A stretch of DNA of 64,000 nt from Actibacterium pelagium (lineage in GTDB: Bacteria > Pseudomonadota > Alphaproteobacteria > Rhodobacterales > Rhodobacteraceae), in the NCBI RefSeq assembly GCF_002285415.1, contig NZ_NSBU01000004.1:248001-312000 (forward strand). Reading direction: 5' to 3'. The position numbers and the translations under genes are program-made. The notes under the pieces were generated by a model, which was not told the origin of the DNA, searched no databases, and worked only from the letters and a program-made list of their open reading frames with translations. This document shows positions 32,890 through 41,270 of the stretch, piece by piece (within the stretch, counting starts at the first letter, position 1; each line of letters begins with the position of its first letter).

Positions 32890-33789
32890 ATGGATCTGAT
32901 TGACGGGCTTCGCGCCTTTGTCGCCACAGCGCAAACCGGGTCTTTCACGGAAGCTGCCAGCCAACTGGGCATCTCTAACCGGCTGACGTCCAAATACGTC
33001 GGAGAGCTAGAGGTTCGCCTTGGCACGCGCCTGTTTCAGCGTACCACGCGCAAGGTTGGTCTGACGCCGGCAGGAGAGAGCCTTTTGGCAAGGGCCCCCG
33101 CACTGTTGGATTCACTCGACGACATTCTGGCCGACATGACGGAAGAATCCCGCGGGTTCTCGGGCGTTTTGCGCGTGTCGGCGCCCGTTACCTTTGGTGA
33201 GCTTTATATCACCGGCATGTTGGGACGGTTTGCGGCCTCTCATCCAGATCTGACCATCGATCTGCAATTGGACGACCGATATGTCGATCTGGCTGCGGGC
33301 GGGATCGACGTCGCGTTTCGACTGGGCCGATCAGATGTCTTGTCCCTGAAATCCCGTAAGCTTGGAGAGGTGCGTTCGGTCGTGGCGGCCAGCCCCGATT
33401 ACCTTGCCAAACACGGCGCACCGGTAACCCCAAACGACTTGGCCAAACATGCTGGGATTATCGACAACAATCGCCGGGACCTGCGCAAGCTGTCCTTCTG
33501 GAAGGACGACAAGGAAGACCGGATCAGCCTGTCGGGGCGGTTCAGCGTGAACTCTGCAAGAGCCGCCAGCGAACTGGCCGTAGCCGGACACGGGGTCGTG
33601 TTCTCGCCCGCGTTTGCATTGCAGGACCACTTGGCCGCGGGCAGGCTGACGGAACTTCTGACCGATTACGCCAGCGAAACCATCCGCGTGAATGCGGTAT
33701 ATCTGGAAGGCCATGACCTGCCCCGCAAAACGCGTGCTTTGATCGACTTTGCCGTCACAGACTTCAGGGCCCGTTCCGCTGAATTCTGA
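32890..33789 (+). CDS. LysR family transcriptional regulator
   Basis: This 299-residue protein has an N-terminal winged HTH (LRAFVATAQTGSFTEAASQLGISNRLTSKYVGELEVRLGTRLFQRTTRKVGLTPAGE). The C-terminal type-2 periplasmic-binding fold belongs to the CrgA-like LysR branch (VLRVSAPVTFGELYITGMLGRFAASHPDLTIDLQLDDRYVDLAAGGIDVAFRLG). This subgroup often answers to quinones or electrophiles, but the ligand here is unknown. It is divergent from doxX-ygiD with a long inverted repeat between, so it very likely controls that pair. Confidence 0.93.
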   Translation: MDLIDGLRAFVATAQTGSFTEAASQLGISNRLTSKYVGELEVRLGTRLFQRTTRKVGLTPAGESLLARAPALLDSLDDILADMTEESRGFSGVLRVSAPVTFGELYITGMLGRFAASHPDLTIDLQLDDRYVDLAAGGIDVAFRLGRSDVLSLKSRKLGEVRSVVAASPDYLAKHGAPVTPNDLAKHAGIIDNNRRDLRKLSFWKDDKEDRISLSGRFSVNSARAASELAVAGHGVVFSPAFALQDHLAAGRLTELLTDYASETIRVNAVYLEGHDLPRKTRALIDFAVTDFRARSAEF

Positions 33790-33803
33790 CCTGAAGCCTT
33801 CGC

Positions 33804-34988
33804 TTAGATGATCCCCTGTTGTGTCAGGCTGTCGATCTCTTGTTCTGTCAGGCCAATTTCGGACCATACAGAGGTGTTGTCGGCGCCCAGTGCCGGTGGC
33901 GCGGTTTTCGCCTTGGGCCGGGATCCGTCGGTGATAATCGGGCTGCCGGAGAGACGAAGCTGTTCCTCTCCCATCTGGATCGTGTCGATCAGTCCCCGGC
34001 CTGCGATTTGAGGATCGTCCAAAGCTTCTGGAAGCCCAAGAACCGGACCGGTTGGTACACTGATTGCGTTCAGCTCTGCCACCCAATCGGCGGCAGGTCG
34101 CAATCTCAGCGTCTTTTCCAGCTCGTCCCGCAAGGCGTGGCGATTGCGTTTGCGATGCTCTCGGGTGGTGTAATCCGGGTGTTCCAACAGATCGTCCCGT
34201 CCCAGATGCCGCGCCAATGCCTGCCATTGTTCATCACGATTGGCCGCAATGTTGATCGGGTTATCGGCGGTTTGGAACGTGCCTGACGGGGCCGAGGTGG
34301 TGTTTTCATTCCCGTGGGCCGCCGGGGGCACGCCACCAATCAGGTGGTTCGAAACCACCCAACCCATGGTCGAGATCACAGCCTCGGTCATCGAGATATC
34401 CAGAAAGGTGCCACGCGGGTTGGCGTTCAACGCGGCGGCAATCGCGAAGGCCGCGGTCAAACCACCCACCGTGTCTGCCAGCGGATACCCAACGCGATAG
34501 GGCGCAGTATCGGGGGCCCCAGTGATCGACATGACACCGCTGATGCCTTGAACAATTTGGTCGTAGGCCGGGTCGTCCTTCCGAGGCCCATCCTGCCCAA
34601 ACCCACTGATCGCACAATAGATCAGATTGGGGTTTTCTTGCCGCAGGACCTGATGCCCAAGACCCAGACGGTCCATGACGCCCGGACGAAAGTTCTCGAC
34701 CAGCACATCGGCAGAACGGACAAGCTGTTTCAGCAGCTCTTTGCCCCGTTCGGCCTTCATGTCGAGTGTTACGGATTTCTTGCCGGCGTTCTGCGCCAAG
34801 AAGCTGATCCCCATACCCGCCTTGTTACGGGCCGGGTCGGCGCCCAGCACCCGCGCAAGATCGCCAGAGCCGGGACGTTCGACCTTGATGACCTCTGCCC
34901 CCATAAGGGCAAGCTGATAGCAGCAGTAGGGTCCGGCCAAGACATTCGTCAGGTCAAGGACACGGACCCCAGCCAGCGGATCAATCAC
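33804..34988 (-). CDS. CaiB/BaiF family (class III) CoA-transferase
   Basis: This 394-residue protein starts DPLAGVRVLDLTNVLAGPYCCYQLALMGAEVIKVERPGSGD. It carries LVENFRPGVMDRLGLG, the PAYDQIVQGISGVMSITG loop and the catalytic Asp in GTFLDISMTEAV. Class III enzymes move CoA between carboxylic acids such as succinyl-CoA and the substrate. The GTG start at 34988 overlaps the tctA stop; a longer frame into tctA is not real. Position at the end of the tctCBA operon suggests it activates the imported carboxylate for the citryl-CoA lyase nearby. Confidence 0.9.
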   Translation of the reverse strand: MIDPLAGVRVLDLTNVLAGPYCCYQLALMGAEVIKVERPGSGDLARVLGADPARNKAGMGISFLAQNAGKKSVTLDMKAERGKELLKQLVRSADVLVENFRPGVMDRLGLGHQVLRQENPNLIYCAISGFGQDGPRKDDPAYDQIVQGISGVMSITGAPDTAPYRVGYPLADTVGGLTAAFAIAAALNANPRGTFLDISMTEAVISTMGWVVSNHLIGGVPPAAHGNENTTSAPSGTFQTADNPINIAANRDEQWQALARHLGRDDLLEHPDYTTREHRKRNRHALRDELEKTLRLRPAADWVAELNAISVPTGPVLGLPEALDDPQIAGRGLIDTIQMGEEQLRLSGSPIITDGSRPKAKTAPPALGADNTSVWSEIGLTEQEIDSLTQQGII

Positions 34989-36504
34989 CTTCGGCCACCC
35001 CTTCGGCGCGGTCACGTGCTCGGCGCTGGCGATAGCTGGGTAGCACGACAAGGATAACCGCAAGCACCAGCAGGGCCAGTGTCATGGGACGATCCCAGAT
35101 GAAGCCAACACCATCGTAAAGCTGCATCGCGCGGGAGAAGTTGTTCTCTAGAAGCGGACCAAGGATGAAACCGATCAGCAGCGGCGCCAGCGGATAGTCG
35201 GCAAAGCGCAGCAAAGTCGCGCAGACACCAAAGCCAACGAGGATCAGCAGCTCTGTCGCGTTGTTCTGCCCGATATAGGCCCCCATCAGGGTGAAGAACA
35301 AAATGAACGGGATCAGGAAGTTCCGCGGAACAGCCAGAACCTTGGCGATATAAGGGATCAGCGGCAGGTTCAGGATCAGCAGCACAAGGTTGCCCAGATA
35401 CATCGAGATGATGACCGCCCAGAAGATCTGCGGCTCGTCCACCATCAGGCGTGGCCCCGGCGATACGTTCAGCGCGATCAGCGCACCAAGCAGGATCGCC
35501 GTGGTCCCGGAGCCCGGAATCCCCAGTGTCAGCAGCGGCACGAACGACCCGGTACAGGCCGCGTTATTGGCGCTTTCGGGTGCGGCGATGCCTTTGACGG
35601 ATCCCTTGCCGAACTGTTCCTGTTCCTCTTTCGAGGCGATGTTGCGTTCAACCGCATAGCCAAGGAAAGACGCGATCGTGGCCCCTGCACCCGGCAGAAC
35701 GCCGATGAAGAACCCCTGCAGCGACTGGCGACCAATCACCGGGGTGATCCGGCGCGCCTCGTCCCTGGTGATGCGCAGATCCTTGATCTCGGAATTGTCG
35801 CTGCCATCCGCGGATTTCGAGCGATTGGGATCCAGCACAAGGAAAATAGCCTCGGGCAGGGCAAACAGCGCCATGGCAAGCGTGATGAAACCAAAGCCTG
35901 ATTGCAGGTCCATGATCCCCATCGTGAAGCGTGGAGCGTTGAATAGAACGCCTTCGCCGACGGTGGCCATGATCAGGCCAAGGAAGGTCATTAGCAGCGC
36001 CTTGGTCACCTGTCCGGTTCCGGCAAAGGCCGCGATGGCCGAAAGGCCGACAACCATCAAAGCGAAGTATTCAGACGAATGGAACAACAGCGCGACAGAG
36101 GCCAGCGCCGGGGCAAAGATCATTAGTAGCACGGCGCCAATGGTGCCGCCTGCAAAGCTAGAGATCGCGGCGACGGTCAGCGCCTTGCCAGCCTTGCCCT
36201 GTCGGGTCATCGGATAGCCGTCAAAGCTGGTGGCCACGGTTGATGCGACCCCCGGCGCGTTGATCAGGATCGAAGAGGTCGAGCCGCCGAAGACGGCCCC
36301 GTAATACACGCCCGCCAGCAGGATCAGTGCGGCAGAAGGGTCACCGATGGTGATAGCTACGGGGATCATGATCGCGATAATCGACATCGGGCCAAGACCC
36401 GGCAGCATGCCGATAAATGTGCCGATCAGACAGCCGCCGATCACCATCAGAATGTTTGTAAAGGTAAAGGCCGTTGCAAGGCCGGTCATCAGTCCTTCAA
36501 GCAT
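34981..36504 (-). CDS. tctA: Tripartite tricarboxylate transporter, large membrane subunit TctA
   Basis: This 507-residue protein has about 11-12 membrane helices. The TctA signatures are GTFIGMLPGLGPMSIIAIMIPVAI, YYGAVFGGSTSSILINAPGVASTVATSFDGYPMTRQGKAGKAL, and the repeated GVLPGAGATIASFLGYAVE with FVPLLTLGIPGSGTTAILLGAL. It is the secondary-transport channel that works with TctB and a periplasmic TctC. The gene is 1 bp from tctB and overlaps the CoA-transferase start. Confidence 0.97.
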   Translation of the reverse strand: MLEGLMTGLATAFTFTNILMVIGGCLIGTFIGMLPGLGPMSIIAIMIPVAITIGDPSAALILLAGVYYGAVFGGSTSSILINAPGVASTVATSFDGYPMTRQGKAGKALTVAAISSFAGGTIGAVLLMIFAPALASVALLFHSSEYFALMVVGLSAIAAFAGTGQVTKALLMTFLGLIMATVGEGVLFNAPRFTMGIMDLQSGFGFITLAMALFALPEAIFLVLDPNRSKSADGSDNSEIKDLRITRDEARRITPVIGRQSLQGFFIGVLPGAGATIASFLGYAVERNIASKEEQEQFGKGSVKGIAAPESANNAACTGSFVPLLTLGIPGSGTTAILLGALIALNVSPGPRLMVDEPQIFWAVIISMYLGNLVLLILNLPLIPYIAKVLAVPRNFLIPFILFFTLMGAYIGQNNATELLILVGFGVCATLLRFADYPLAPLLIGFILGPLLENNFSRAMQLYDGVGFIWDRPMTLALLVLAVILVVLPSYRQRRARDRAEGVAEGD

Positions 36505-36505
36505 G

Positions 36506-36997
36506 TCAGCCTCCGTTCAACATAGCGGGTAGTGGGCTTAGGAAGATGCCAAGCACGGCGTCGACCAGATACCAGATAAAACCAGCAGCAATGGCAGAGA
36601 CCACCGCCATCAGGACGTATCGACGCTCTCCCAGGATGAAACTGCCAACGAACAGGAACAGGAAGGTTGACCCCAAAAAGCCCAAGGGGCGCAGCAGCAG
36701 GGCATAGGCCACCATCAGACCCAGCAACATCAGCGCTTGACCAACCTTGTATTCGCCAAGGTTCGCAAGGTTGATATCAGCGGCCTCTTTCTTGGTCGGG
36801 GACTTCTCGATGCCAAGAACGATGCTGAGCGACAAAAGGATCCCGCCAACCGCCAGAACCTTCGGGAAGGTCGAGGGCCAGATGGGCCGTTGCTTCATGA
36901 TCGGTGGCAGAAGCTGATCCATGGTGAAAAAGGCGGCATAGCCATAAGCCAAGCAAATCAGCAAAATGACCAGCGCAATCCAGCGATCTATCGCCAT
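36506..36997 (-). CDS. tctB: Tripartite tricarboxylate transporter, small membrane subunit TctB
   Basis: This 163-residue protein has four predicted membrane helices. An N-terminal IDRWIALVILLICLAYGYAAFFT is followed by a cytoplasmic loop, then paired helices (GQALMLLGLMVAYALLLRPLGFLGSTFLFLFVGSFILGERR) and a last one. This is the standard TctB layout; the sequence itself is poorly conserved in the family. It sits between tctC (76 bp) and tctA (1 bp). Confidence 0.9.
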   Translation of the reverse strand: MAIDRWIALVILLICLAYGYAAFFTMDQLLPPIMKQRPIWPSTFPKVLAVGGILLSLSIVLGIEKSPTKKEAADINLANLGEYKVGQALMLLGLMVAYALLLRPLGFLGSTFLFLFVGSFILGERRYVLMAVVSAIAAGFIWYLVDAVLGIFLSPLPAMLNGG

Positions 36998-37073
36998 TGT
37001 CCCCTCCCTTATTTGGAAAAAATGCGGCAGGGCGAACCCAGCCGCATCGTTGTTTTAGCCAGTGATCGTCAGA

Positions 37074-38054
37074 TCAAAGGAAGCCAAGCTTGCGCATCAG
37101 GTCGCCAATGACCTTTTCCTGATCTTCCAGGAAGCTGCGGAAGTCGTCGCCGGGGTTGTGGATGTTTACCCAACCGTTGCGGGCACGAACGGCTTCCCAC
37201 TCTTCAGTGTCATACATCTTGGCGATCGCGTCCTGGTACATGGCCAGCTTGTCGTCCGGCAGACCCGGAGCCGCGAAGAAACCACGCCAGTTGACGAAGG
37301 TGGTGTCGTTGCCTTGCTCGACCATGGTCGGAGCGTCAGCATAGGCGTCAACACGTTCGGATGCAGTCACACCGATGATGCGCACTTCGCCAGCCTTGGC
37401 CAGCTCAACTGCTTCCGAGAAGCCGGTAGAGACTGCCTGAACCTCACCCGACAGCAGGCCGGCCATCGTGGCGCCACCACCGTCATAGGGGACGTATTTC
37501 ATCGCAACCGGGTCAGCGCCCGCGGCCTGGAAGACCATCGCGGCAACAAGGTGATCCATACCACCCGGAACCGAGCCGCCACCAACTGCTACCTTGGACG
37601 GATCTGCGTTGAACGCACTGATCAGACCATTCACGTCCTGAATGTCGCTGTCTGCTGCAACAACCAGCGCGGCGTAGTCACCGATGGTGCCTGCAACCAG
37701 TGTCAGGTCGCGGAAGCTTTGCGGGAACACACCGGTCAGCGAGCGGATCACGATCGGGGTCGAGTTGACCATCAGGGTGCCGTGGTTGCTGGCTGCGTTC
37801 TCGATCAGGTAACCGATGGCTTTACCACCGCCGCCACCCGACATGTTCTCATAGGATGCAGAGCCAACCAGACCTGCGCCGGTCAGCGCCTCGCCGGTAC
37901 CACGGGCAGTGCCGTCCCAGCCGCCGCCTGCGCCGCCGGGGATCAGGAAGTGGATGCTGTCTACAACCTGATGACCACCCGCCATCAGCGGACCAGCCAG
38001 GCTAAACGAAGCGGCAGCAGCGATCAGGGCGCGACGGCCCAATTTGAATGTCAT
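37074..38054 (-). CDS. tctC: Tripartite tricarboxylate transporter substrate-binding protein
   Basis: This 326-residue periplasmic protein has a signal peptide (MTFKLGRRALIAAAASFSLAGPLMAG). The Bug/TctC pattern is present: FLIPGGAGGGWDGTARGTGEAL (first carboxylate loop), YENMSGGGGGKAIGYLIEN and GGGSVPGGMDHLVAAMVFQAAG (second loop). The mature protein binds a carboxylated solute for TctAB; tricarboxylate is likely from the linked genes but not proven. It is the first gene of tctCBA-CoA-transferase and is divergent from tctD. Two TGTCAG boxes lie about 70 bp upstream. Confidence 0.96.
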   Translation of the reverse strand: MTFKLGRRALIAAAASFSLAGPLMAGGHQVVDSIHFLIPGGAGGGWDGTARGTGEALTGAGLVGSASYENMSGGGGGKAIGYLIENAASNHGTLMVNSTPIVIRSLTGVFPQSFRDLTLVAGTIGDYAALVVAADSDIQDVNGLISAFNADPSKVAVGGGSVPGGMDHLVAAMVFQAAGADPVAMKYVPYDGGGATMAGLLSGEVQAVSTGFSEAVELAKAGEVRIIGVTASERVDAYADAPTMVEQGNDTTFVNWRGFFAAPGLPDDKLAMYQDAIAKMYDTEEWEAVRARNGWVNIHNPGDDFRSFLEDQEKVIGDLMRKLGFL

Positions 38055-38121
38055 GTGAATTTCCTCCCATTTGACAACGGCGACTTAGGCCGCTCATGTT
38101 CCGGGAAGGTGCCAAAACAAT

Positions 38122-38139
38122 CTGACACGTACCTGACAC
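38122..38139 (-). promoter_or_regulatory. Tandem response-regulator box upstream of tctC
   Basis: On the minus strand the motif is GTGTCAG-GTAC-GTGTCAG, two identical 7-mers 11 bp apart, one helical turn. This is typical of an OmpR/PhoB-class regulator such as TctD. It lies in the 109-bp tctC/tctD divergent region and reads toward tctC. The same half-site pair occurs before the AtuA-family gene. Confidence 0.6.
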
Positions 38140-38163
38140 AAACAAAGAGAGTGATTTCCGGCA

Positions 38164-38829
38164 ATGCGCTACCTGCTGATCGAAGACAATGAAGCACTGG
38201 CGCGCGCCGTTGTGGACCGGCTGAGCCTTGACGGTCACGTGGTGGACCATGCCGAAGATCTTGCGACCGCGCAGGACTTTAGCGCCACAACCGATTACGA
38301 TTTGATTTTATTAGATATTATGCTGCCTGATGGTGACGGGCGCAGCTTCCTAGCGCGCCACCGAGAGGCCAAATCCCGCACCCCTGTCATCGTGCTGACG
38401 GCGCGTTCCGAGGTGTCGGACCGGGTCGGTTTGCTGGACCTTGGGGCGGACGATTACATGGTCAAACCCATCGACTTTTCTGAACTGGAAGCCCGCTGTC
38501 GCGCTGTGCTGCGACGTCGTGGGGGCGAAGCGCGCAACGTGATTGCCTTCGGAGATCTGGAATATGATTCTCTGGCCGGGACCTTGAAAATCAACGGGAC
38601 CGAGGCGCGACTGCGCACGCGCGAATTGCGCCTGTTCGAGGTTTTCATCAACGCACCCAATCAACTGTTCTCGAAACCCAAACTGGTGGATCGGCTGTTC
38701 TCTTATGACGAAGAAGCGTCGGAAAATGCGATCGAGGTATACGTCGGTCGCCTGCGCCGATGCCTTGAAGGATCGAACGTTTCGATCACCACGGTCCGCG
38801 GCCTGGGTTACAAGTTGGAGCAGAAATGA
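38164..38829 (+). CDS. tctD: Two-component response regulator TctD-like (OmpR class)
   Basis: This 221-residue protein has a receiver domain with acidic pocket IEDNE, phospho-acceptor Asp51 (LILLDIMLPDGDG), the Thr in VLTARS and the Lys in MVKPID. A winged-helix OmpR output domain follows (RTRELRLFEVFINAPNQLFSKPKLVDRLF and ENAIEVYVGRLRRCLEGSNVSITTVRGLGYKL). It is encoded with its sensor kinase (ATGA overlap) and divergent from tctC, so it most likely activates tricarboxylate transport genes. Confidence 0.94.
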   Translation: MRYLLIEDNEALARAVVDRLSLDGHVVDHAEDLATAQDFSATTDYDLILLDIMLPDGDGRSFLARHREAKSRTPVIVLTARSEVSDRVGLLDLGADDYMVKPIDFSELEARCRAVLRRRGGEARNVIAFGDLEYDSLAGTLKINGTEARLRTRELRLFEVFINAPNQLFSKPKLVDRLFSYDEEASENAIEVYVGRLRRCLEGSNVSITTVRGLGYKLEQK

Positions 38830-40202
38830 CCGCTCCCACGACCAAAGGCTCTATTCGTCAACGCTTGTTGATCCTGCTGCTGGTCAACGCGGCAGTCGTG
38901 GGCCTGTTGTTGTATTTGGTGGTCCAGTCGGTGGCCCGACAGATCGCGCAGGAAAGCCAGGACAACATCCTTGCGGCCTCGGCAATTTCCATTCTGGACA
39001 GCGCTCGGGTCACCGGAGGTGAGATTTCTATCGATCTTCCGTATTCCGCCTTGTCGATGCTGGACAGCGTTACTGATGAACGTGCCTTCTATGCCATTCG
39101 ACTGAATGATGAGTTCCTATCCGGCTACGAAAACCTGCCGCGGCCCGGCGATTATGTTGGGGGCAACACGGTCTTTCAGTCTGCCGCCTATCTGGGTGAG
39201 GATGTCCGAATCGCCTCTACAAGGCGCAGTTTCGCGACGGATCAGGGGCAGGCATTTCTTGAAATTTCGGTGGCCCAGACCCTGACGGGCATGAACAGAA
39301 CATTGACCCGAATTTCGAGTATTTCCTTCGGGGTCGGCATCGGCTTTTTCGTTCTGTCCGCGCTGATGGCGATGTTGATTGCACGCAGCACAACACGTCC
39401 GCTGCACCGGTTGACGGCGTCAGTTTCGCGTCGCGGTCCAAGTGATCTAAGTCCGGTGGCCGCCCCGGTGCCAAGTGAAATGGCGCCGCTGGTGTCGTCG
39501 CTCAACAACTTCATGTCGCGGTTGCAGCTCTCGCTGTCTCGGTCAGAAGATTTCATTGCCGAGGCGGCCCACCGCGTCCGCACGCCGCTGGCCATTGTCC
39601 GAACACAGGCAGAGATCACCCTGCGACGGGTGGAGAAGCCTGAAAACCGGCAAGCCGTTCGCGAGATGATCCGCGCAATTGACGAAAGCTCTCGAACAGC
39701 CGGGCAATTGCTCGATCACGCGATGGTTTCATTCCGGACCGATCACCTGTCCAATGAAACTGTTAACCTTGATGTGTTGGCGCAGGAAACGGTCGAACGG
39801 CTACAACCGCTGTCGGAACTAAGGGAAGTAGAGGTCAAAGTCGTCCGGCTGGACCCCGCAGCCATTCGCGGCGACAGTATCTTGCTGCAAAGTGCCTTGC
39901 TGAACCTTTTGGACAATGCGCTTAAGTACTCCAGCCGCGACAGCAGCGTCGAGGTTTCGGTAGAAAAAGACGATACGGAAATCAGGATCGAGATTTCGGA
40001 CACAGGACCGGGCTTTCCGGACTTGGACTCTGGCCAGCTTCTAGAGCGGTTTGCCCGGGGCGCGAACGCAGAAGGTGTCGTTGGGTCGGGTCTGGGTCTG
40101 ACCATCGTTGATGAAGTGGTCCGCGCTCATGGGGGCACGTTGACCCTGAGCAACAAAACAGGAGGCGGCGCATGCGTAGTCTTATCTTTTCCCTTGGGCT
40201 GA
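38826..40202 (+). CDS. tctE: Sensor histidine kinase TctE-like
   Basis: This 458-residue kinase has two membrane helices (about 12-36 and 160-182) flanking a ~125-residue periplasmic sensor of the TctE N-terminal type. Then come a short HAMP-like linker and the kinase core. Seen: H-box FIAEAAHRVRTPLAIVRTQAE, N-box LLNLLDNALKYSS, G1 ISDTGPGFP and G2 GSGLGLTIVDEVV. It probably senses the carboxylate, or a loaded periplasmic protein, and phosphorylates TctD. Its 3' end overlaps the next gene by 31 bp. Confidence 0.94.
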   Translation: MTAPTTKGSIRQRLLILLLVNAAVVGLLLYLVVQSVARQIAQESQDNILAASAISILDSARVTGGEISIDLPYSALSMLDSVTDERAFYAIRLNDEFLSGYENLPRPGDYVGGNTVFQSAAYLGEDVRIASTRRSFATDQGQAFLEISVAQTLTGMNRTLTRISSISFGVGIGFFVLSALMAMLIARSTTRPLHRLTASVSRRGPSDLSPVAAPVPSEMAPLVSSLNNFMSRLQLSLSRSEDFIAEAAHRVRTPLAIVRTQAEITLRRVEKPENRQAVREMIRAIDESSRTAGQLLDHAMVSFRTDHLSNETVNLDVLAQETVERLQPLSELREVEVKVVRLDPAAIRGDSILLQSALLNLLDNALKYSSRDSSVEVSVEKDDTEIRIEISDTGPGFPDLDSGQLLERFARGANAEGVVGSGLGLTIVDEVVRAHGGTLTLSNKTGGGACVVLSFPLG

Positions 40203-41188
40203 TGTGTCTATCGACCCTGTCCAACGCTTTCGAAGCTGAAGACCATGCAGTCTTTGGCGACGAAGACGCCGGACAGGTGCTTCGCATCATTTCCACGGCT
40301 GACATCGCGTTCTTCAAACCGATGATCCAATCTTACCTGTCAGACCACCCCGATGTGGCTGTCGACTATACGGTGGCCAGTTCAAGCGAGCTGATGCGAG
40401 CCCTGTACGAAGAAGATCTTTCATTTGATCTGGCGATCTCCAGTGCGATGGACCTGCAAACGAAGCTGGCAAATGACGGTTTGGCGCAGCGCCATTCCTC
40501 TAGCCAAACGCAGAACCTTCCTGATTGGGCGGTCTGGAACGAAATGGTCTTCGCCTTCACGCAGGAACCTGCCGCCTTCGTCATTTCCAACAAAGCCTTC
40601 GAGGGGCTGCCGCTGCCGGAAAACCGACAGCAGTTGATCAATATCTTGCGTCAGAACCCGGAGATTTTCCGGGGACGCGTTGGCACCTATGACATCCGAC
40701 AGTCCGGCTCGGGCTACCTTTTCGCCACGCAGGACGCGCGGGCATCCGACACCTATTGGCGCCTGACCGAGGTCATAGGCACGCTTGACCCCAAACTGTA
40801 CTGCTGCACGGCGGACATGATTGACGATGTTGTCAGCGGCGAGCTGGCGATCGCATATAACGTCCTTGCAAGCTATGCAGAGCAAAGCGCGCAGTCAGAT
40901 GCCTTCACGATCATCCTGCCCTCTGACTTTGCCATCGTCATGCTGCGGACGGTGCTGATCCCGACGTCATCAGAGAAACCGGAACTGGCGGCAGGCTTCT
41001 TGGATTTCGTCTTAAGCCAGACCTTTCCGCGAGGAACCTCTCCGTTGCTGCAATCTACAATGCTGGACGACGCCAATCAGAATGCACTGCATCGGATCCG
41101 TCTGGGGCCGGGCCTTTTGGTCTATCTCGACCAGTTCAAGAACCGCAGCTTCATCGCGGAATGGGAAAGCGCGATTCTACAAGACTAA
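40172..41188 (+). CDS. Periplasmic substrate-binding protein linked to TctDE
   Basis: This 338-residue protein has a signal peptide (MRSLIFSLGLMCLSTLSNA) and an ABC-type iron/thiamine-like binding fold (VLRIISTADIAFFKPMIQSYLSDHPDVAVDYTVASSSELMRALYEEDLSFDLAISSAMD). No ABC permease or ATPase is encoded nearby. The start lies inside tctE (31-bp overlap), so the three genes are tightly coupled. I infer a sensory role: it may bind the ligand and present it to the TctE periplasmic domain, as in three-component systems. An orphan transport role is the alternative. Confidence 0.85.
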   Translation: MRSLIFSLGLMCLSTLSNAFEAEDHAVFGDEDAGQVLRIISTADIAFFKPMIQSYLSDHPDVAVDYTVASSSELMRALYEEDLSFDLAISSAMDLQTKLANDGLAQRHSSSQTQNLPDWAVWNEMVFAFTQEPAAFVISNKAFEGLPLPENRQQLINILRQNPEIFRGRVGTYDIRQSGSGYLFATQDARASDTYWRLTEVIGTLDPKLYCCTADMIDDVVSGELAIAYNVLASYAEQSAQSDAFTIILPSDFAIVMLRTVLIPTSSEKPELAAGFLDFVLSQTFPRGTSPLLQSTMLDDANQNALHRIRLGPGLLVYLDQFKNRSFIAEWESAILQD

Positions 41189-41199
41189 GACAAATCACC

Positions 41200-41216
41200 T
41201 GTCAGTCGCTTGTCAG
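41200..41216 (+). promoter_or_regulatory. Tandem TGTCAG box upstream of the AtuA-family gene
   Basis: TGTCAG (41200-41205) and TGTCAG (41211-41216) are 11 bp apart. They face the AtuA-family start 55 bp downstream and match the pair in front of tctC. The same bases can also pair as a stem (CACCTGTCA / TGTCAGGTG, one mismatch) that might terminate the tctDE transcript, but no T-run follows. Confidence 0.5.
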
Positions 41217-41270
41217 GTGTATCTGGTACCCGTGTCGCCAAAATCATTTCCGAAAACAAGCGAGGGCAGC

